Made by a program: the position numbers and the translations under genes. Below are positions 1 through 4,941 of a stretch of DNA of 5,498 nt, in pieces. A model generated the notes under the pieces. It was not told the origin of the DNA and made no database searches. It worked only from the letters and a program-made list of their open reading frames with translations. Position 1 is the stretch's first letter. Every line of letters starts with the position of its first letter. The DNA is from Clostridiaceae bacterium (GTDB taxonomy: Bacteria > Bacillota > Clostridia > Oscillospirales > Acutalibacteraceae), in assembly GCA_904501875.1 (NCBI GenBank), contig CAJGCQ010000074.1:1-5498 (forward strand), written 5' to 3'.

Positions 1-1334
1 CTTTTGTATGCGGGGCGGATTATCTTGCCCGCATTTAAAAGCTCTTCAATGCGGTGGGCGCTCCAGCCCGCTATACGCGCGATTGCGAAAAGCGGCGTGT
101 ATAGCTCGTGCGGCAATCCCAACATATCGTAAACGAAGCCGCTGTAAAAATCGACATTTATGCTGACGCCCTTATACATCTTGCGTTCGCTTGCGATAAT
201 TTGCGGAGCCAAGGTTTCAACAAGGTTATAAAGCCCGTATTCCTTTTCAAGCCCCTTTTCCTCTGAAAGGCTCTTAACAAAGCCTTTAAGCACCGTAGCC
301 CTTGGGTCGGAAACCGAATATACCGCATGGCCTATGCCGTAGATAAGCCCTGCCTTATCAAAGGTCTGCTTGTGAAGAATCTTTTTAAGGTAAGCGGAGA
401 CCTCTTCCTCGTCCGACCAGTCCTTAACATTCTCCTTAATATCGTTAAACATAGCGCATACCTTGATGTTGGCACCGCCGTGCTTAGGCCCTTTAAGGGA
501 GCCTAATGCAGCCGCAATTGCCGAGTAGGTATCGGTTCCCGAGGAGGAGACAACATGGGTTGTAAAGGTAGAGTTGTTGCCGCCGCCGTGCTCTGCGTGA
601 AGCACAAGGGCGGTATCAAGCACTCTCGCTTCAAGGGGGGTGTATTTGCCGTCAAGCCTTAACATATAAAGGATATTTTCCGCAGTGGAAAGCTCGGGGC
701 GGGGCTCATGAATAAAGAAGCTGTCGCTCCCCTTAATATAGTAATTATACGAGTGATATCCGTAAACCGAGAGGGACGGAAAGTTTGCTATAAGCTGCAG
801 GCACTGGCGAAGAACATTTGGAATATCGGTGCAGTCCGCCTTATCGTCATAAGAATAAAGGGTTAAAACGCTCCTGGCTAAGGAGTTCATCATATCCGAA
901 GAAGGTGCCTTCATAATAATATCCCTGACAAATGAGCCCGGAAGAGTTCTATAGGACGAAAGAACGCCGTTAAACTCCGCAAGCTGACGGGAGGTGGGGA
1001 GCTCGCCGAAGAGCAGAAGATAGGTTATTTCCTCAAAGCCGAAGCGGTTACCCCGTGTAAAGCCGTCAACCAAGCTTTCCACATCGTAGCCCCTGTAATA
1101 AAGCTCGCCCGGACAGGGCATCTCCTCGCCGTCTACAGTCCTTTTTGAAACTATTTCCGATATCTCGGTAAGGCCTGTAAGCACGCCCTTGCCGTTAAGA
1201 TCACGAAGACCTCGGTTTACCTTGTGCTCAATGTAAAGCTGAGGCTCAATTTGGCAGTTGCCTGTGCAGAGGTCGGCATATTTTAAAATTTCAGGTGTAA
1301 TAGCATTATAATCGTTGGTGGGCTTTCCGCTCAT
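1..1334 (-). CDS. gltA: Citrate synthase (Si-type), 3' end cut by window edge
   Basis: Citrate synthase condenses acetyl-CoA and oxaloacetate to citrate in the cytoplasm; in fermentative Clostridia this mostly feeds 2-oxoglutarate and glutamate synthesis. The minus-strand frame is open from ATG at 1334 to the window edge, giving 444 residues. Landmarks in order are ELYYRGYDVE (about 77-86, the usual LxYRGY segment), HAEHGGGN (246-253, with the first catalytic His at about 249), GPKHGGAN (His285), GIGHAVYSVSDPR (His336, Arg345) and NVDFYSG (Asp395). These supply the catalytic His-His-Asp set. The visible protein ends in IIRPAYK, close to the usual C-terminus, so only a few codons are missing. 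Start choice: AGAGGG lies 5 nt upstream of the ATG, and the next upstream ATG (1351) is out of frame. It appears to be a single-gene unit behind the terminator of the operon to its right. The family also includes 2-methylcitrate synthases; the symbol gltA is by family, and citA/citZ would be equivalent. Confidence 0.95.
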   Translation of the reverse strand, partial: MSGKPTNDYNAITPEILKYADLCTGNCQIEPQLYIEHKVNRGLRDLNGKGVLTGLTEISEIVSKRTVDGEEMPCPGELYYRGYDVESLVDGFTRGNRFGFEEITYLLLFGELPTSRQLAEFNGVLSSYRTLPGSFVRDIIMKAPSSDMMNSLARSVLTLYSYDDKADCTDIPNVLRQCLQLIANFPSLSVYGYHSYNYYIKGSDSFFIHEPRPELSTAENILYMLRLDGKYTPLEARVLDTALVLHAEHGGGNNSTFTTHVVSSSGTDTYSAIAAALGSLKGPKHGGANIKVCAMFNDIKENVKDWSDEEEVSAYLKKILHKQTFDKAGLIYGIGHAVYSVSDPRATVLKGFVKSLSEEKGLEKEYGLYNLVETLAPQIIASERKMYKGVSINVDFYSGFVYDMLGLPHELYTPLFAIARIAGWSAHRIEELLNAGKIIRPAYK

Positions 1335-1339
1335 TTCGT

Positions 1340-1345
1340 CCCTCT
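1340..1345 (-). promoter_or_regulatory. Ribosome binding site of citrate synthase gene
   Basis: The minus strand reads AGAGGG followed by five bases (ACGAA) and then ATG at 1334. It supports that start and excludes the out-of-frame ATG at 1351. Confidence 0.75.
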
Positions 1346-1367
1346 TTTCATTTACTTGTTTTTTTGT

Positions 1368-1410
1368 ATTTTATCATAAAAAGGCGTTTGTTTTTTTAAC
1401 AGGCTGTTAA
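1368..1410 (-). promoter_or_regulatory. Weak candidate promoter of citrate synthase gene
   Basis: The minus strand carries TATGAT (1378-1373) as a possible -10, with the TAAAAT hexamer (1373-1368) just after it as an alternative. Seventeen bases upstream of TATGAT is TGTTAA, a poor -35 that forms one arm of the palindrome at 1396-1410. A rival pairing, TTGTCT (1421-1416) with TAAAAA (1398-1393) at 17 nt, is equally weak. The stretch is AT-rich and lies just past the terminator of the neighbouring operon, where a citrate synthase promoter is expected. The location is likely right; the exact boxes are uncertain. Confidence 0.35.
1396..1410. repeat. Perfect 6-3-6 palindrome, possible operator of the citrate synthase gene
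   Basis: TTAACA, three bases GGC, then TGTTAA forms a perfect dyad about 60-75 bp upstream of the citrate synthase start, inside the AT-rich promoter region. As an RNA hairpin it is AT-rich with a tight loop. Read from the genes to its right it is followed by A residues rather than T, so it is a poor terminator. A repressor or activator site is the better reading. The half-sites resemble a Rex site (TTGTTAA N4 TTAACAA) but with the halves in the opposite order, so I do not assign it to Rex. Confidence 0.4.
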
Positions 1411-1438
1411 TTTTTAGACAATGAAACTATTGGATACT

Positions 1439-1461
1439 AAAAGGCGGGAGCGAGCCCGCCT
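1439..1461 (-). terminator. Rho-independent terminator of the tmcAL-DUF4380 operon
   Basis: On the minus strand, AGGCGGG (1461-1455), loop CTCGCT, and CCCGCCT (1448-1442) form a 7-bp GC-rich stem, and the second arm runs into TTTT (1442-1439). It begins about 35 bases after the DUF4380 stop codon. The T-tract is short but the stem is strong. On the plus strand the stem is followed by TATG, so it is directional, ending leftward transcription before the citrate synthase promoter. Confidence 0.85.
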
Positions 1462-1495
1462 ATGTTCATGTTAGAAAAATTCAATTCCGAATTAA

Positions 1496-2428
1496 TCAGA
1501 TTTTCTCCAACATTCCGTCTATAGACTCGTCACTTCTGAAATCAACCTCACAGGGCTTTTTGAAAAGCGACCAGCTCTCGGTAAGCTCGGAAACCTCGCC
1601 CGATTTTATGGTCTTAAGCTCGCTTAAAGACTCAACCTCAATCATATTTTCATTTGTGTAGGTTTCAAAGGAACAGCCGCCGTCTGGATATGTACCGAGG
1701 GGGTGGTTTGTGTCAAAGCTCTTGCAGAAAATATCTTCATTTAAGCAGAAATAAACCGTTCCGCAGTTAAGGTCAAAGCCTAATTTAATGGGTTGCTCAT
1801 ATTTTTCGTCCTGACGGAGTGTTACATATCGGTTGCCCCAATAAATGCGGTCATTGCTCATATCGGTATAGGGCCAAACCGAGACTATGCGGTTAGACAG
1901 CAGTCCTGTGTCATTAGAGTTCATAGGAATAATAAGCGTGCCGCTCTTTTCGGAAACCGAGAGACCCCAAACAGAGAAGGTCTTATCATTATCCGAGATG
2001 TTTTTAACCCGCATTATGACCTGCATATTAGCGTCATCGGGGTCCATTTTAATTTCGAGAGCTTTAACAACACCGTTTTCCTTTTCGGGGGCGGGGGTGA
2101 ATACTGCGCCGTATTCGGTAAGCTCGTAATTAACGGGGTCAAGGTCGGGGGCGTATGTTTCGGGATAGGACTCGGGGGAGACCCAAATTCTGTGACCCCC
2201 AAGGTTTTCCCAACGCTTGCCCTCGCCGTAATAATCGGTAAAGGCTTTGTCACTCATAGGGGGAAAAGCCTTTCTGTTACTGCACAGAATATTCTGACCC
2301 TCAACAAATCCGAAGCGGATTATTCTGGGCCCTATATCTATGGTGACATAAGCCTCAATCACGCCGTTTGAAATGCAAAGACATCTTCCGTAGTCCTTGA
2401 AGGAATCGATTATTCTTGTACTTATCAT
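1496..2428 (-). CDS. DUF4380 family protein, galactose-mutarotase-like fold
   Basis: The protein has 310 residues from ATG at 2428. It matches what I know of DUF4380: an N-terminal NGVIEAYVTIDIGPRIIRFG segment (DIGPRI at 31-36), NLGGHRIWVSPE (75-86), TYAPDLDPVNYE soon after, VWPYTDMSNDRIYWGNRY (184-201) and TYPDGGCSFETYT (246-258). These are beta-rich carbohydrate-binding-type proteins related to aldose 1-epimerases. No reaction is established for the family, so epimerase activity is not claimed. No signal peptide or membrane segment is visible, so it is probably cytoplasmic. A GTG at 2437 would add three residues and overlap the upstream stop as GTGA. However, GGAG at 2440-2437 sits 8 nt before the ATG and would overlap the GTG, so I chose the ATG. 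It is the second gene of an operon with tmcAL (5-nt gap), followed by a terminator. A galactokinase-family gene nearby, on the other strand, is only a loose sugar link. Confidence 0.85.
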   Translation of the reverse strand: MISTRIIDSFKDYGRCLCISNGVIEAYVTIDIGPRIIRFGFVEGQNILCSNRKAFPPMSDKAFTDYYGEGKRWENLGGHRIWVSPESYPETYAPDLDPVNYELTEYGAVFTPAPEKENGVVKALEIKMDPDDANMQVIMRVKNISDNDKTFSVWGLSVSEKSGTLIIPMNSNDTGLLSNRIVSVWPYTDMSNDRIYWGNRYVTLRQDEKYEQPIKLGFDLNCGTVYFCLNEDIFCKSFDTNHPLGTYPDGGCSFETYTNENMIEVESLSELKTIKSGEVSELTESWSLFKKPCEVDFRSDESIDGMLEKI

Positions 2429-2433
2429 TTTGT

Positions 2434-3603
2434 TCACTCCGTTTTAATGATTTTTGCTGTGTATTCAAGACCGCAGGGGGCGGGTTTTGGCAGGGCAAGA
2501 GAAAATAAATCTGTGGCCCTGCATTCGGTTTCAAAAAGCTTTAAAGCAGTCGGTGTTAGATTTTTAATTTCCGAAACCCGTGTCACAATCGGAATGTCAG
2601 AACTGCAAGCCTTTTCTTTAATAAGCTTCATTCCCTGTTCGTTGAAGCCCAAAACCCTGACATATGGCGGCGGTTTCATAAAAAAGGTACTGTCAAGCCC
2701 GATAAAGGCAGAAAGCACAAGCCGTCGTATTCTCGCCAGGGTGTAACGCTTAACCTTAACCCTATTATACAGGTCATCAAGGCTTGTTGCAACCCGTATT
2801 TCAGAAAAAAGCTTATTTTCAAGCCCTTCGCTTATATCGGGAAGCTGTCCAAGCTCCTTTAGCGTGCGGGTTCTAAGCAGGGCTAAGACTGCATTTTCAA
2901 TTCTTCTTATATCCGCTGTATTTTGAGGTGTAAAAAGGGAGAAAGCCTCTTCGGGAATATAGTCCTTGCAAAAATCACGGTCGCCCGACAAGAGCCGTTC
3001 CCGTAAAAGAGAGGCAGAGGCATAACCGCCCGATACTTCGGACGAATCGTGAGAAGCACCCTGTCTTTTAAGTGTTCGGAACTGAAAATTGGAACCTGTA
3101 TTTTCTGCCGCCGCCATATATTCAACAGCCAGGTTGTTGTTAGCCCCCGATAGCACACCTACTTTAAGCCCTAAGTCGCAAGCCGCTTTTTCACGGGCTG
3201 CGGCAAAGGTTATTCCCGTATCAAGATAAATGTTAAGCCTTCTCGAATATTCCTTCGTTTTAAGAATATCGCAGGCGGCTTTAAGCTCGGTTATATCTCC
3301 GCTTTCGCTCCCGAAAAGCAGGGTGTTACAGCCCACGGCTTTAAGTGCCGAAACCCCGCCCAAAGCGAAATTCTGTGCGGTGGACATAGAATAGGGGACA
3401 GGCAATTCAAGCACCAAATCGGCCCCGCAGGTAAGCGCCGCCCTTGCCCTTATCCGTTTTTCGGCTATTGCACAGTCCCCACGCTGAACGAAATTCCCGC
3501 TTATAACCGCAACCGCCGTTCCCTGCTCCTTCGCCTTTTTTAAGAGCAGTCGGTGGCCCGTGTGCAAGGGGTTGAATTCTGCTATGATTCCTATTACAGA
3601 CAA
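2434..3603 (-). CDS. tmcAL: tRNA(Met) cytidine acetate ligase TmcAL
   Basis: TmcAL (formerly YlbM) uses ATP and acetate, through acetyl-AMP, to form N4-acetylcytidine at wobble position 34 of elongator tRNA-Met, which protects AUG decoding. The N-terminal nucleotidyltransferase signature GIIAEFNPLHTGH is present, with the HTGH box at 14-17. Next come SGNFVQRGD (35-43), ADLVLELP (about 62-69), FGSESGD (97-103), GANNNLAVEY (153-162), GASHD (182-186) and YASASLLRE (194-202), all family hallmarks. The C-terminal part has KRYTLARIRR (285-294) and YVRVLGFN (314-321). Its 389 residues match the family length of about 400. No in-frame ATG exists. TTG at 3603 gives M-S-V-I-G, matching the short leader of relatives, and has a weak GTGAG three bases upstream. 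TTG at 3621 would add six residues without a visible ribosome site. It is first in an operon with the DUF4380 gene and divergent from ackA. Confidence 0.93.
   Translation of the reverse strand: MSVIGIIAEFNPLHTGHRLLLKKAKEQGTAVAVISGNFVQRGDCAIAEKRIRARAALTCGADLVLELPVPYSMSTAQNFALGGVSALKAVGCNTLLFGSESGDITELKAACDILKTKEYSRRLNIYLDTGITFAAAREKAACDLGLKVGVLSGANNNLAVEYMAAAENTGSNFQFRTLKRQGASHDSSEVSGGYASASLLRERLLSGDRDFCKDYIPEEAFSLFTPQNTADIRRIENAVLALLRTRTLKELGQLPDISEGLENKLFSEIRVATSLDDLYNRVKVKRYTLARIRRLVLSAFIGLDSTFFMKPPPYVRVLGFNEQGMKLIKEKACSSDIPIVTRVSEIKNLTPTALKLFETECRATDLFSLALPKPAPCGLEYTAKIIKTE
2437..2440 (-). promoter_or_regulatory. Ribosome binding site deciding the DUF4380 gene start
   Basis: GGAG on the minus strand lies inside the last tmcAL codons, overlapping the stop region, 8 nt before ATG at 2428. 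Its last base is the first base of the rival GTG at 2437, so it can serve only the ATG. The arrangement suggests translational coupling to tmcAL. Confidence 0.65.
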
Positions 3604-3628
3604 AATCTCACATCTTTTCAAAAAATAC

Positions 3629-3657
3629 TTGAAAAACCGCCTTATATAAAGTATTAT
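3629..3657 (+). promoter_or_regulatory. Promoter of ackA (and probably galK)
   Basis: TTGAAA (3629-3634, 5/6 to TTGACA), a 17-nt spacer and TATTAT (3652-3657, 5/6 to TATAAT) form a near-consensus housekeeping sigma promoter. The predicted start is near 3664, giving a leader of about 64 nt. The -10 shares all but one base with the minus-strand -10 of tmcAL. Confidence 0.7.
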
Positions 3658-3682
3658 ATATTAGCTAAGGAATACTTTTCAA
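3653..3682 (-). promoter_or_regulatory. Promoter of the tmcAL-DUF4380 operon
   Basis: On the minus strand, TTGAAA (3682-3677), an 18-nt spacer and a perfect TATAAT (3658-3653) form a strong housekeeping-type promoter. Transcription would start near 3646, about 43 nt before the TTG at 3603 (about 25 nt before the TTG at 3621). Its -10 overlaps the ackA -10 on the opposite strand. Confidence 0.7.
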
Positions 3683-3714
3683 GAAATAATTTACTTTTTT
3701 AAAAACTTTTTATC

Positions 3715-3720
3715 GGAGGA
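3715..3720 (+). promoter_or_regulatory. Ribosome binding site of ackA
   Basis: A strong GGAGGA lies 7 nt before ATG at 3728 and fixes the acetate kinase start. Confidence 0.85.
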
Positions 3721-3727
3721 AGTCAAA

Positions 3728-4924
3728 ATGAAGATTTTTGTTGTAAATGCAGGCAGCTCGTCGCTTAAGTATCAGCTTATTGATATGGAAAACGAGCAGG
3801 TGCTGGCAAAGGGCCTTTGCGAGCGCATTGGCGTCAGCGGCGCAATCTCCCACAAGGCGGCAGACGGCCGCACCTATTCCGCAGATACAGCTATGCCTAC
3901 CCACAGCGAGGCCTTTGAGGCGGTGGTTTACGCCCTTACAAAGAGCGAGGCTAAGGTTATTGACTCCTTTGACGAGATTTCGGCAATCGGCCACCGCATA
4001 GTTCAGGGCGGCAGCATTTTCCCCGAGTCCTGCATTATCACTCCCGATGCACTTAATAAAATCGAGGAGTTAGGAGCTTTAGCTCCCCTTCACAATCCCG
4101 CCCATGTACTTGCAATCCGTGCGTGCATTAAGACCTTCGGCGAGGAAATCCCCCAGATAGCGGTATTTGACACTTCCTTCCACCAGACAATGCCCGCAAA
4201 GGCATATATGTACCCTCTGCCCTATGAGTATTACGAGAAATACGGCGTTAGAAGATACGGCGCCCACGGCACATCCCACCGCTTTGTAAGCGACAGAGTA
4301 GCCGTTTTAGAGGGCAAGGATAAAAGGCAAATTAAAATTATCACCTGCCACTTAGGCAACGGTTGTTCGATTACCGCTATTAAAGACGGCGTATGCGTTG
4401 ATACTTCAATGGGCTTTACTCCCCTTGACGGCTTTATGATGGGCACCCGTTCGGGAACTGTAGACCCCTCCGCCCTTACATATATTGCCGAGAAGGAAAA
4501 TCTTTCTCCGGCGGATGTAAACCGCATCTGCAATAAGGAGTCGGGAATGCTTGGGATTTCGGGCGTATCTAATGATAACCGTGATATTACCGCCGCCGCA
4601 GCGGCAGGCAATAAGCGTGCACAGCTTGCGGTTGATATGCAGAGATATGAAATTCTTAAGTTTGTAGGTTCCTATATCGCTGCAATGAACGGCGTAGATG
4701 CAATAGTCTTTACGGGCGGTATCGGTGAGAACGACCCCACTCTTCGCAAGACTGTCTGCGAGAATTTAGAGTTTGTAGGCGTTAAGCTTGATGATGAGAA
4801 AAATCAGCTTCGGGGCAAAGAAGTAAAAATTTCTACGGACGACAGCCGTGTAAATGTATATGTAATCCCCACCAATGAAGAGCTTGCTATTGCAAGGGAT
4901 ACATTGGCAATAATTTCAAAATAA
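3728..4924 (+). CDS. ackA: Acetate kinase
   Basis: AckA reversibly converts acetyl phosphate and ADP to acetate and ATP, the ATP-yielding last step of acetate fermentation, in the cytoplasm. The gene is complete at 398 residues, the usual family length (about 395-410), from ATG with a strong GGAGGA site. It starts with MKIFVVNAGSSSLK (Asn7, phosphate-binding signature). It continues with GHRIVQGG (Arg90), APLHNP (His122), IAVFDTSFHQTMP (Asp148), YGAHGTSH (His180), HLGNG (His208), MMGTRSG (Arg241), FTGGIGEN (328-335) and PTNEEL (Glu384). These line up with the known active-site residues of the Methanosarcina enzyme (Asn7, Arg91, His123, Asp148, His180, His208, Arg241, Glu384). The motif usually reading GHRVVHGG has Gln93 in place of His. 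No pta gene is adjacent; galK follows after 17 nt and tmcAL is divergent upstream. Propionate and butyrate kinases are related, but the length and motifs fit acetate kinase best. Confidence 0.97.
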   Translation: MKIFVVNAGSSSLKYQLIDMENEQVLAKGLCERIGVSGAISHKAADGRTYSADTAMPTHSEAFEAVVYALTKSEAKVIDSFDEISAIGHRIVQGGSIFPESCIITPDALNKIEELGALAPLHNPAHVLAIRACIKTFGEEIPQIAVFDTSFHQTMPAKAYMYPLPYEYYEKYGVRRYGAHGTSHRFVSDRVAVLEGKDKRQIKIITCHLGNGCSITAIKDGVCVDTSMGFTPLDGFMMGTRSGTVDPSALTYIAEKENLSPADVNRICNKESGMLGISGVSNDNRDITAAAAAGNKRAQLAVDMQRYEILKFVGSYIAAMNGVDAIVFTGGIGENDPTLRKTVCENLEFVGVKLDDEKNQLRGKEVKISTDDSRVNVYVIPTNEELAIARDTLAIISK

Positions 4925-4929
4925 TATAC

Positions 4930-4934
4930 GGAGG
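4930..4934 (+). promoter_or_regulatory. Ribosome binding site of the galactokinase gene
   Basis: GGAGG sits 7 nt before ATG at 4942, in the short gap after the ackA stop. No promoter or terminator fits between the two genes, so they are probably read from one transcript. Confidence 0.8.
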
Positions 4935-4941
4935 TTTAGTT

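Larger units (their letters stand above)
3628..3683. repeat. Inverted repeat carrying the two -35 boxes of the divergent promoter
   Basis: CTTGAAAA (3628-3635) and its exact reverse complement TTTTCAAG (3676-3683) flank the shared -10 region nearly symmetrically, with 40 bases between them. The repeat contains the two TTGAAA -35 boxes, so the symmetry is at least partly explained by the paired promoters; a dimeric regulator site is possible but unproven. Confidence 0.6.

Noticed and set aside
1..1334. Citrate synthase with a mutated substrate-binding motif (GHAVY instead of GHRVY)
   Set aside because: Ala at this position is normal in eukaryotic-type citrate synthases (GHAV) and, as I recall, in clostridial enzymes, and all three catalytic residues are intact, so it is a subfamily trait and not a defect.
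1396..1410. Rex operator upstream of citrate synthase
   Set aside because: The Rex consensus has TTGTTAA then TTAACAA; here the halves occur in reverse order (TTAACA then TGTTAA), so the match is only superficial.
1396..1415. TTAACA-GGC-TGTTAA followed by TTTTT read as a plus-strand terminator
   Set aside because: No plus-strand gene lies upstream, the stem is six mostly A-T pairs with a three-base loop, and the GC-rich hairpin at 1442-1461 already serves the leftward operon.
1793..2371. Plus-strand open frame of 192 codons opposite the DUF4380 gene
   Set aside because: It lies wholly antisense to a convincing family member, has no family motifs, and lacks a clear ribosome site; it is a shadow frame.
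2447..2746. Plus-strand open frame of 99 codons opposite the 3' part of tmcAL
   Set aside because: It is antisense to conserved TmcAL sequence, including the YVRVLGFN motif, and its product resembles nothing recognisable.
3664..3727. Riboswitch or attenuator in the ackA leader
   Set aside because: The leader is about 64 nt, very AT-rich, and shows no stable stem or known aptamer core; only the ribosome site is recognisable.
4231..4611. Minus-strand open frame of 126 codons within ackA
   Set aside because: It is antisense to the catalytic core of acetate kinase; codon constraint on the real gene explains the open frame.
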